The notes below the pieces were generated by a model. It ran no database searches, had not been told where the DNA came from, and saw only the letters and a list, made by a program, of their open reading frames with translations. The translations under genes and the position numbers were made by a program. This document shows positions 9,418-15,808 of a stretch of DNA of 64,000 nt, piece after piece. Each line of letters starts with the position of its first letter. Positions within the stretch are counted from its first letter, which is position 1. Origin of the DNA: Candidatus Amarobacillus elongatus (GTDB lineage: Bacteria; Chloroflexota; Dehalococcoidia; Tepidiformales; Tepidiformaceae); NCBI GenBank assembly GCA_016703545.1, contig JADJBX010000003.1, positions 186,001 to 250,000 on the forward strand, in the 5' to 3' direction.

Positions 9418-9837
9418 TTAGCGCCCTCCGCGGACCGGGGCAACCGCCGCGAGCGACGCAGCGACGGTGACGACCGTGCGGCGCGTGGGAGCCGGTTCGT
9501 TGCACGCCTCGCTCAGGCGCGCCTCGACGATGCCGCTGAGCCCCTTCGCCCGTGCTTCTTCCCGCACGTACGAAACGGTCGAGCAGACGATCGATTCGAA
9601 GCCGGACCAGGCCTCGCAGCGGATCACGCGGAGGTGGCGGGTGGCTTCGTTCCATTCGACCACGATGCGTGCATGTGCTGCGGGGCCGGCGCTGTAGCGG
9701 GTGTATCCGCCGAGGTATTCCTTCGTTAGGTGCAGACCGCGCCCGCCGGGGTTGATGTTCGACCGTTGGAGACCATCCCACAGGTCCCCGAGGGCCATGA
9801 ACAGGCGAAAGGCGACGTCACTCGTGTCTGCGCGCAA
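9418..9837 (-). CDS. Hypothetical protein, TTG start
   Basis: A 139-residue protein of unknown family. It reads as one compact domain with GGRGLHLTKEYLGGYTRY and ARIVVEWNEATRHLRVIRCEAW, mixed beta and helical, followed by a hydrophobic C-terminal stretch VVTVAASLAAVAPV. TTG at 9837 is supported by GGAGA 8-9 bases upstream, a clear case where the ribosome-binding site decides a rare start. A pair of palindromes lies 60-75 bases upstream. No partner gene indicates its role. Confidence 0.55.
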   Translation of the reverse strand: MRADTSDVAFRLFMALGDLWDGLQRSNINPGGRGLHLTKEYLGGYTRYSAGPAAHARIVVEWNEATRHLRVIRCEAWSGFESIVCSTVSYVREEARAKGLSGIVEARLSEACNEPAPTRRTVVTVAASLAAVAPVRGGR

Positions 9838-9886
9838 GAAGGGCTTCTCCGGAGGTGGGTCGCCCGTTACGGCCGGGCGCCTCCGT

Positions 9887-9913
9887 GATAATAGCTTACG
9901 TAAGGGTTAACCC
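9887..9913 (-). promoter_or_regulatory. Adjacent palindromes CTTACGTAAG and GGGTTAACCC with TATTAT -10-like box
   Basis: CTTACGTAAG at 9895-9904 and GGGTTAACCC at 9904-9913 are two perfect 10-base palindromes sharing one G. On the minus strand a TATTAT (about 9887-9892) follows, with TTGCGG about 19 bases upstream. The arrangement looks like a promoter for the hypothetical gene starting at 9837 with one or two repressor sites in the spacer. Confidence 0.4.
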
Positions 9914-9958
9914 CGCAAGTGGTCTATCAAAACCATAGAGAGCGCTCGTGTTTCCACG

Positions 9959-10852
9959 CTATGGATAGGTGGCCAGTGCCTCCGCCAGCGGCGTGAGCGG
10001 CAGGCCGAACACCTCGCGGAGGCTGGCCGTATCGGCGATGGGGTCCATCAGGATGAAGTCGATCGCGTCCGGCGTGAGCGGCCGCCCCGGGGCGAACTGA
10101 GCCACCGACGCCACCAGCTTCATCAGCGCGGCCGGCTGGTGCAGGAGGAACCGCTTCTTGCCCCGGACCCGGAGCGCCGTGCGGATGATTTCGTCCATGG
10201 TCAGCACATCCGGCCCGCCGATTTCGAACAGCCGGTTTTCGGCGGCGGGCCGGCCCGGGGCCGCGGCCACATGCGCGGCGAGGTCGTCGACGAAGAGCGG
10301 GTTGAGCCGGATCTTGCCGTTGCCAATGACCGGGATGAACGGCAGGAACTTCGCGAAGCCGAGGAAGCGGTTCAGCGAGACGTCGCGGGGCCCGTAGATC
10401 CAGCTGGGGCGGAAGATGGTCCAGGTGAGCCCGCTGGCCTGGATGTGCTGCTCCTCCTGCCACTTGAACCGGAGCCAGTGGTAGCGCGCGTCCTCGGCGG
10501 CGCCGGCGCCACTGAGGCCGATGAAGCGCGGCACGCCCGCCGCTTTCGCCGCATCCACAAGGTTCTTGGTCCCACCGAGGTCGATCCGCTCGAACGTGTA
10601 TCCCTTCTTCGGGTTCTCGACGGGCGAATTCGGAAACTGAACCGCGTCCACAACGGCGTCCATGCCGCGCAGGGCGCTGACCAGGCTCGCCGGGTCCGTG
10701 ACGTCCCCGCGAACCCACGTGGCGCGCGGATCGACGGGGTCGCGCGAGGGGTCCGAGCGCGAGAGGATCGCGACCTCATGCCCGGCATTGATCAGCGCCG
10801 GGACGATCGCCCGGCCGAGGAGTCCGGTTCCACCGGCAACACAGACCTTCAC
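9959..10852 (-). CDS. NAD(P)-binding oxidoreductase (atypical SDR, NDUFA9-like)
   Basis: A 297-residue Rossmann protein. GGTGLLGRAIVPAL at the N-terminus binds NAD(P), followed by SGAGAAEDARYHWLRFKW and FRPSWIYGPRDVSLNRFL as in extended or atypical SDRs related to complex I NDUFA9. It lacks the canonical YxxxK, so it may bind nucleotide for structural or regulatory ends. The GTG at 10852 overlaps the TGA of carH (GTGA), so it is co-translated with the photoreceptor. That suggests a link to the light response, perhaps in quinone or carotenoid metabolism, but this is inference. Confidence 0.8.
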   Translation of the reverse strand: MKVCVAGGTGLLGRAIVPALINAGHEVAILSRSDPSRDPVDPRATWVRGDVTDPASLVSALRGMDAVVDAVQFPNSPVENPKKGYTFERIDLGGTKNLVDAAKAAGVPRFIGLSGAGAAEDARYHWLRFKWQEEQHIQASGLTWTIFRPSWIYGPRDVSLNRFLGFAKFLPFIPVIGNGKIRLNPLFVDDLAAHVAAAPGRPAAENRLFEIGGPDVLTMDEIIRTALRVRGKKRFLLHQPAALMKLVASVAQFAPGRPLTPDAIDFILMDPIADTASLREVFGLPLTPLAEALATYP

Positions 10853-11790
10853 TTGCTTCCCTCCGTGGTGCGAGCACGCTCCGCCGGCCGGCAGATATGT
10901 GCGATGCGTTCGAGTGCGGCGCCCAGCGGCGCCGGGGCGACTTCGACCCCGTCCACGCCCGGAGCGCGTACGGGGTCACCAAACGCGCGCCCTCCGACGA
11001 GAATCGGTGTCTCGGGAAGGACCGCCCGCAGCCCGAGCAGACCGGGTCGAAGCGCCTCGACCGAATCAGCGGTCGTGGCGCTCAGGCAGACGATGGCGGG
11101 GCGGATCTCCCGTGCGGTGGTAGCGAGCGCGCTCCCGGGGAGATTCGGCCCCAGGTAGACCGTCGCCAGCCCCTGGAAGCGCGCGAGCACGTTGAGCATG
11201 AGCAGCCCGAGTTCATGCTGCTCGCCTTCCGCGCACGCCAGCAGCACGACCGGCGCCCCCGACAGCGGGCGCGCCACGCGTGCCAGCGAATCGAGCCGCG
11301 CGCGGATGAAGGCGGAGGCGAAGTGCTCCTGCGCCTCATTGAGCCGCCCGGCGTGCCAGGCGTCCCCGATGTCCACGAGCGTCGGCACGAGCAGCTCCTC
11401 GAACGCGGCGAGGACGTCACGCCGCTCCAGCGTCTCGCTCCAAGCGTCGTGAGCGGCGCGTTCGTCGAAGCGCGTGAGTGCCTGCAGGAAGCGCGTCCGT
11501 GTCCAGGTCGTGTCGGCGTCGGCGGGGCGGCTTGCCTGCCGTGCGGCGAGTTCGGCGATGGCGGTCTCCGCCGCGCGCGACAGCGCCACGCCCGCCTCCG
11601 CCAGGCCGTGCATGCGCTTCACCAGGTCCACGTCGTCGACCGTGTAGAGCCGTTGGCCCCCAACGGTACGCGCGGGGCGGGGCACGCCGTACCGCCGTTC
11701 CCATGCCCGGAGCGTGTGTACGCCCACGCCCGTCAGCCGCTCCACGAGCGCGATTTTCAGTCCGCCACTTGGCAGTCCTTCGTCTTCCAT
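10849..11790 (-). CDS. carH: CarH-like adenosylcobalamin photoreceptor/repressor (MerR family)
   Basis: A 313-residue protein: MerR-type winged helix (about 10-80, with ALVERLTGVGVHTLRAWERRYG), a helical bundle (about 95-175), then a cobalamin-binding Rossmann domain (about 180-300). W145-H146 and E155-H156 reproduce the W-x9-EH signature of CarH, and H192 in EGEQHELG is the expected lower cobalt ligand. H146 matches the His that becomes a second cobalt ligand after light. In characterised CarH, dark tetramers with adenosylcobalamin bind DNA and light breaks them up. ATG 11790 is 6 bases after a -10 box; the farther start at 11826 lies inside the operator. It faces a desaturase gene it probably represses. 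Confidence 0.9.
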   Translation of the reverse strand: MEDEGLPSGGLKIALVERLTGVGVHTLRAWERRYGVPRPARTVGGQRLYTVDDVDLVKRMHGLAEAGVALSRAAETAIAELAARQASRPADADTTWTRTRFLQALTRFDERAAHDAWSETLERRDVLAAFEELLVPTLVDIGDAWHAGRLNEAQEHFASAFIRARLDSLARVARPLSGAPVVLLACAEGEQHELGLLMLNVLARFQGLATVYLGPNLPGSALATTAREIRPAIVCLSATTADSVEALRPGLLGLRAVLPETPILVGGRAFGDPVRAPGVDGVEVAPAPLGAALERIAHICRPAERARTTEGSK

Positions 11791-11796
11791 GTCTCC

Positions 11797-11826
11797 ATAC
11801 TGGACACCTTGTCCAACTGTTGTCAA
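11797..11826 (-). promoter_or_regulatory. carH promoter, leaderless
   Basis: On the minus strand TTGACA (11826-11821) is followed after 18 bases by CAGTAT (11802-11797), then 6 bases and the carH ATG at 11790. The perfect -35 coincides with the middle operator repeat, implying autorepression. Confidence 0.6.
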
Positions 11827-11838
11827 GGTACTGTCTGG
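11809..11838. promoter_or_regulatory. Predicted CarH operator: three 11-bp direct repeats
   Basis: Read on the minus strand, GACA occurs three times with exact 11-base periodicity: the complements of TGTC at 11810-11813, 11821-11824 and 11832-11835. A fourth position in phase is degenerate. CarH tetramers are known to bind three tandem 11-bp repeats. The middle repeat contains the -35 boxes of both divergent promoters. A separate 5-3-5 inverted repeat, GGACACCTTGTCC, lies at 11802-11814. Confidence 0.7.
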
Positions 11839-11849
11839 TGCTCTACGCT
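11820..11849 (+). promoter_or_regulatory. Desaturase promoter, leaderless, overlapping the CarH operator
   Basis: TTGTCA at 11820-11825, an 18-base spacer, TACGCT at 11844-11849, then 6 bases (CGAACC) to the ATG at 11856. The spacing equals that of the carH and Fur-family promoters. Binding of CarH to its repeats would cover this -35. Confidence 0.6.
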
Positions 11850-11855
11850 CGAACC

Positions 11856-13376
11856 ATGACGGAACACCTGGATGTCGCGGTCATCGGTTCGGGGTTCGGG
11901 GGGCTGACGGCGGGAGCGCTCGCGGCGCGCAGCGGGCTGCGCGTTGCGCTCTTCGAGCAGCACACGCGGCCGGGTGGATGCGCCGGGGATTTCGCCATGG
12001 ACGGCTTCACGTTCCCCGCGGGCGCCACCGTGGTCACGGGTCTCGAACCGGGCGGCATCCTCCGCCGCGTCGCCGGTATCGTTGGAGCGGCGATGCCGTC
12101 CGTCGCGCTGGACCCGTCGCTGGTGTTCCATGTGGAAGGGCGCATCGTTCCCTATGACGCCGGGCACGCGGCCTGGCGCGACACGTTCGGGAAGGCGTTC
12201 CCCGATGCCGGTCCCGGCTACGCGCGCTTCTGGGAGTGGGTGCGAACGACCGGCGGCGCCGTCTACGGCGTCGGCCGTGCCCTTCCCTCGCTTCCCCTGC
12301 ACTCCCTCGCCGATGTCCGGCGCACGCTGCGCGCCGCGCGTCCCGGTGCGCTCCGGGCACTGCCCGCGCTCATCGGGACCGTCGCTGGCGCGAAGGCGCG
12401 GCTCGGGGCCGTCGGCTCCCCTGCGGCGGACGCCCTCATCGACGCGCTCCTGCTGGATGCGACCGGCGCGCGCGCGACCGAGTGCAGCGCCGTCCAGGGC
12501 GCCATCGCGCTCGACCTCTACCGGCGGGGCTGCCAGTGGGTGGAGGGCGGCACGGGCCGCCTCGCGATGGCGCTCGTGCGCGCTATCCGCGCCCACGGCG
12601 GCGATGTCCGATTCCGCGCTCGCGTCCTTCATCTCGCCCCCCGTCGCGACGGTTGGGAACTCACCTTCGAAAGCGGTGAAACCGTGTACGCCCGCCGGGT
12701 GGTTGCGAATGTGCCGCCCGTGGCACTGGCCCACCTGCGCGGCGAACGGGGCACGCCCACGCGCAACAGCGAGGCATGGGGCGCCTTCGTCCTCCACCTC
12801 GGCATCGACGCGTCCGGGCTCGATGCCATCCACCCATTTCACCAGGTCGTGCGTGCCACGGGCCCCGCCCTTGAGGACGAGGGGAACAACTGCCTGGTCT
12901 CGAGCTTCCCCGCGCGTGCAGACCGCTGGGCGCTGTCGGTCTCGACGCACACCCGTGCGGGCTCATGGCGCACCGCTCGAGCTTCCTGCCGCCCTTCGCC
13001 GCCGCCCGGCCAGCCTTTTTCCTCTCTCGTTTCTCCTTGCCCTTCGCCCGACCCTCGCCGTCGTGTCCTCGAAGACCGGCTCATCGATGCCGTTGCCGCG
13101 GTCATCCCTTCGGTGCGCGAGCGCATCCTCCTGCGGCGGTCGGCCACCCCCGCTACCTTTGAACGGTTCACCCTGCGCCCCGGCGGCTTCGTGGGTGGCC
13201 TCATCCAGCGGCCGTCCGTGACCGCGTTGCGCGCGGCCGGCCATCGGCCCGCCGGGGGCCTCTTTCTCGCCGGAGACCACGTGTTCCCCGGTCAGGGCAT
13301 CGTTGGCGTGGCCCTGTCCGGCATCAATGCCTACCGCGACGCCATCGAATCCCTTGGAAGGAAGGCCATCTTGTGA
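11856..13376 (+). CDS. Carotenoid desaturase/isomerase-like FAD oxidoreductase (CrtI/CrtISO family)
   Basis: A 506-residue protein with an N-terminal dinucleotide-binding motif (VAVIGSGFGGLTAGALAAR), the RPGGCAGDF loop, a central GTGRLAMALV segment, and the C-terminal GLFLAGDHVFPGQGIVGVALSG typical of phytoene desaturase and carotene isomerase relatives. Such enzymes act on C30-C40 isoprenoid chains at the membrane. Whether it desaturates, saturates or isomerises cannot be decided. Residues about 370-400 form an unusual Pro/Ser/Arg-rich insert (12965-13065) with pyrimidine-rich DNA. It is divergent from carH and coupled by GTGA to the SRPBCC gene, which supports a light-induced carotenoid role. 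Confidence 0.82.
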   Translation: MTEHLDVAVIGSGFGGLTAGALAARSGLRVALFEQHTRPGGCAGDFAMDGFTFPAGATVVTGLEPGGILRRVAGIVGAAMPSVALDPSLVFHVEGRIVPYDAGHAAWRDTFGKAFPDAGPGYARFWEWVRTTGGAVYGVGRALPSLPLHSLADVRRTLRAARPGALRALPALIGTVAGAKARLGAVGSPAADALIDALLLDATGARATECSAVQGAIALDLYRRGCQWVEGGTGRLAMALVRAIRAHGGDVRFRARVLHLAPRRDGWELTFESGETVYARRVVANVPPVALAHLRGERGTPTRNSEAWGAFVLHLGIDASGLDAIHPFHQVVRATGPALEDEGNNCLVSSFPARADRWALSVSTHTRAGSWRTARASCRPSPPPGQPFSSLVSPCPSPDPRRRVLEDRLIDAVAAVIPSVRERILLRRSATPATFERFTLRPGGFVGGLIQRPSVTALRAAGHRPAGGLFLAGDHVFPGQGIVGVALSGINAYRDAIESLGRKAIL

Positions 13377-13819
13377 CGCTCGTCGTTCGATCCTCCACGT
13401 ATCCCGTGCCGCCCGAGCGGCTGTTCGCGTTTCACCAAAACGTGGAGAACCTGGCGCGCATTTCGCCGCCCGTGCCGCGATTCACGTTGCTCTCGGCGCC
13501 GACGCCCACCCGTGCCGGCGATCGCCAGGAGTTCACGCTCGGCGTTGGGCCGCTGCGGGTGCGCTGGACGGCGCACGTCACGCGCTTCGAGGAGGGCCGC
13601 CTGCTGGAGGATGTGCAGGAGCGCGGCCCCTTCCGGCGGTGGCGGCACCAGCACCGCGTGGCGCCCGCCCCCGGCGGCAGCCGCCTGACCGATGCCGTGG
13701 CATTTCGCGCCATTCCCACGCCCGCGGGCGAGTTCCTTGAGTGGCTGCTCGTCGCGCCCGGCATCCACGCGATGTTCGCCTGGCGGCACTGGAAGACCCG
13801 GCAGGCGCTGAAAGCGTAG
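13373..13819 (+). CDS. SRPBCC-fold lipid/ligand-binding protein
   Basis: A 148-residue protein with the SRPBCC (Bet v1/START-like) pattern: SSTYPVPPERLFAFHQNVENLARISPPVPRF at the start, then GDRQEFTLGVGPLRVRWTAHVTRFEEGR and a final helix. The fold binds hydrophobic ligands. It starts at GTG overlapping the TGA of the desaturase gene, so it is part of the same operon and may carry a carotenoid or isoprenoid substrate. The ligand is unknown. The C-terminal helix, EFLEWLLVAPGIHAMFAWR, is hydrophobic and may touch the membrane. Confidence 0.75.
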   Translation: MTLVVRSSTYPVPPERLFAFHQNVENLARISPPVPRFTLLSAPTPTRAGDRQEFTLGVGPLRVRWTAHVTRFEEGRLLEDVQERGPFRRWRHQHRVAPAPGGSRLTDAVAFRAIPTPAGEFLEWLLVAPGIHAMFAWRHWKTRQALKA

Positions 13820-13952
13820 CCGTTGCGGTTGGTGGGACCGTTTCGACGGATTCGGCTTCCCGCCCGGGCATCATTGGGGCGTTCGTTCACAGTGGCATCT
13901 GCATTATCGAGGCGTTCGCTGCTACCGTTGGCACGCGCCCGGGGAGGTAGAC

Positions 13953-14189
13953 GTGAACGAGCCCTGCGTGGTCTGCCAGGTGTTTGGCGGCGAGCTGATG
14001 CCAGGTACCAGTCTCGTTTCGATCCAGACCACTCTGCCCGCCCTGCGAGCGCGGGTGCAGCTGCCTGATGCGCATGGCGCCAGCGCCGCGCGCCTCTGTC
14101 CCGAGCACGTGGTCGATGTCTACCGGGGCCGGATCGACGGCGTGAGCATGGCCTGGCGGATTGTCGCCGCCCCGGTTGCCGTGCGTTGA
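13953..14189 (+). CDS. Small cysteine-containing hypothetical protein
   Basis: A 78-residue protein of unknown family. It opens with PCVVCQVFGGE, a CxxC pair, and has one further cysteine in RLCPEHVVDVY, so a metal site or redox pair is possible. GTG at 13953 is preceded by GGGGAGG. It lies between the carotenoid operon and the Fur-family gene on the same strand, with 32 bases before the latter. It may be one of several tiny zinc-type proteins in this window. Confidence 0.5.
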   Translation: MNEPCVVCQVFGGELMPGTSLVSIQTTLPALRARVQLPDAHGASAARLCPEHVVDVYRGRIDGVSMAWRIVAAPVAVR

Positions 14190-14222
14190 CACCCCTGTCG
14201 GGGCGTTCCTAGGATCGATACG
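14186..14222 (+). promoter_or_regulatory. Leaderless promoter of the Fur-family gene with CCCC-GGGG inverted repeat
   Basis: TTGACA (14186-14191), 18-base spacer, TAGGAT (14210-14215), 6 bases, then the GTG start at 14222. This is the strongest promoter match in the window. The spacer contains CCCCTGTCGGGG at 14192-14203, an inverted repeat that could be an autoregulatory site. Confidence 0.65.
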
Positions 14223-14629
14223 TGACCATCACCCCGGATCCCACCACTCGCCTCGCCGAGACCGGGGCGCGGGTCACGGGACCGCGGCGCGCCGTCCTCG
14301 ATGCCGTCGGCGGCTTCGGCGGCCCGTTCACCATCGAAGAGCTCTGTACCGCCGCTCCCACCGTCGGCCGCGCGACCGTCTTCCGCACGGTGAAGCTGCT
14401 GCAGGAAACGGGCGCCGTCTGCCGCCTCGTGCTCGAAGATGGCAGTGTCCGCTACCAGCGCTCCGAGGGCGGCCACCACCACCACCTCGTCTGTTCCGAA
14501 TGCGGCCGCGTGCAGGAGTTCGCCGACGCGGAACTCGACCGGCTGATCCATTCCAATGCCGAGAACGCGGGGTTCGAACTCGATGGCCACAGCCTCGAGT
14601 TGTACGGCCGCTGCGCCACCTGCGCCTGA
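14222..14629 (+). CDS. Fur-family metalloregulator
   Basis: A 135-residue ferric-uptake-regulator family protein. The winged helix spans about 15-80 (VTGPRRAVLDAV, then GRATVFRTVKLLQETGAV). GHHHHLVCSECGRVQEF supplies the metal-sensing histidines and structural-zinc cysteines C91 and C94, with C131 and C134 at the C-terminus completing the four-Cys site. It could be Fur, Zur or PerR; the sequence alone does not settle the metal. The GTG at 14222 directly follows a leaderless promoter. It is convergent with purU, the two coding ends being adjacent. Confidence 0.9.
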   Translation: MTITPDPTTRLAETGARVTGPRRAVLDAVGGFGGPFTIEELCTAAPTVGRATVFRTVKLLQETGAVCRLVLEDGSVRYQRSEGGHHHHLVCSECGRVQEFADAELDRLIHSNAENAGFELDGHSLELYGRCATCA

Positions 14630-15520
14630 CTAACCCCGGCTTCCGAATTCGCGCAGCAGCGTGCGCATCCTCGGCTTGAACACGACCTTCCCGTTGATGA
14701 CGACGATCTCGTTGTTCAGATAGAGCTGCAGCGCCCGGCTCAGCACGGTCCCTTCGAGCAGCCGGCCCTTGGCGCGCACGTCCTCGACCGTGTCCACCCC
14801 GACCTCAATCTGGAACACGTCCTGGAGGATGATCGGGCCCGCATCGAGCTCCTCGGTCACGAAGTGCGCGGTACACCCGGTCACGCGGACGCCATCCTCC
14901 CAGGCGCGGCGGTAGGGGTTCGCGCCCGGGAAGTAGGGCAGCAGCGATGGGTGGATGTTGATGATGCGGCCCGCGAACGGCTGAACGATGGTGCCGGTCA
15001 GGATCTGCATGTAGCGGGCGAGCACCACCACGTCCGGCTGGCAGGCCTGGAGCTCCCGAAGCAGGAACGCCTCGTGCGCTTCCTTATCGGTGCTGGGGTG
15101 CCAGCTGTACGGCAGGCCCGCGGCCTCGGCCTGCTCCCGCAGGCTCTCATGGTTGCCAATGACGGCGACGATGTCCCCGTTCAGGTCGCCGGCGCGCTGG
15201 TCGGCGATGAGCTGTTCGAGGCAGTGCGCCTCCTTGCTCACGAGCACCGCGACCCGCTTGCGGTCGCGCGCGCCGTGCAGTGACACGCGGATCTCCATGC
15301 CGATCTCGTCGCCGATCCCGAGCAGACCGGTGATGAGCTCATCGAGGCTGACGGAGGCGCCCGTGATGTCGACGAGCATGTCCATGAGGAACTGGCCGCG
15401 CACCACGCGCTGTTCGATGTCCTCGATGTTGACGTCGCGTTCGGCCAGGTAGGTGCTGATGCGGGCGACGACGCCCTTCTGGTCACGGCCGAGCACGCTG
15501 ACGATGGCAAGGACGCGCAT
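14630..15520 (-). CDS. purU: Formyltetrahydrofolate deformylase
   Basis: A 296-residue enzyme that hydrolyses 10-formyltetrahydrofolate to tetrahydrofolate and formate, balancing one-carbon pools. An N-terminal ACT domain (about 1-80, VSVLGRDQKGVVARISTYL) is followed by the formyltransferase domain from about 88. RIINIHPSLLPYFPGANPY holds the catalytic His, and ELDAGPIILQ holds the catalytic Asp. The combination with the ACT domain separates it from purN. GGAGCCCCTCC precedes the ATG at 15520. It stands alone on the minus strand. Confidence 0.95.
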   Translation of the reverse strand: MRVLAIVSVLGRDQKGVVARISTYLAERDVNIEDIEQRVVRGQFLMDMLVDITGASVSLDELITGLLGIGDEIGMEIRVSLHGARDRKRVAVLVSKEAHCLEQLIADQRAGDLNGDIVAVIGNHESLREQAEAAGLPYSWHPSTDKEAHEAFLLRELQACQPDVVVLARYMQILTGTIVQPFAGRIINIHPSLLPYFPGANPYRRAWEDGVRVTGCTAHFVTEELDAGPIILQDVFQIEVGVDTVEDVRAKGRLLEGTVLSRALQLYLNNEIVVINGKVVFKPRMRTLLREFGSRG

Positions 15521-15741
15521 GGAGGGGCTCCGGTTGGTGGGGTTGGTTCAGGGTAAAAGGATCCCGGAACAGGGGCGAACCGGCCCTTCTGCGAACCTAT
15601 CGGCCGGGGCGAGCGTATACACCCATAGACGCAATGGTTGCGCTGTCTTCCGCGGGGTATGCTTGCCTACCAAAGATCCGGAAAAGGAGGCGCCGGCGGA
15701 AAAAGAACAGGCGCGGCGAGTGCGTTGCGCGTAAAGACTCA

Positions 15742-15780
15742 TTGACAGAGCAATCTCAGCGCGCGAACTTACCGATCGGT
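15742..15780 (+). promoter_or_regulatory. TTGACA box and ACCGATCGGT palindrome upstream of the peptide ABC transporter
   Basis: TTGACA at 15742-15747 and a perfect 10-base palindrome ACCGATCGGT at 15771-15780, 29 bases before the lipoprotein ATG. The palindrome resembles half-sites bound by TetR-type repressors. No ideal -10 is found at normal spacing. Confidence 0.45.
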
Positions 15781-15808
15781 CTAATCGCAAGAGGAGGGAA
15801 CCCAAACG

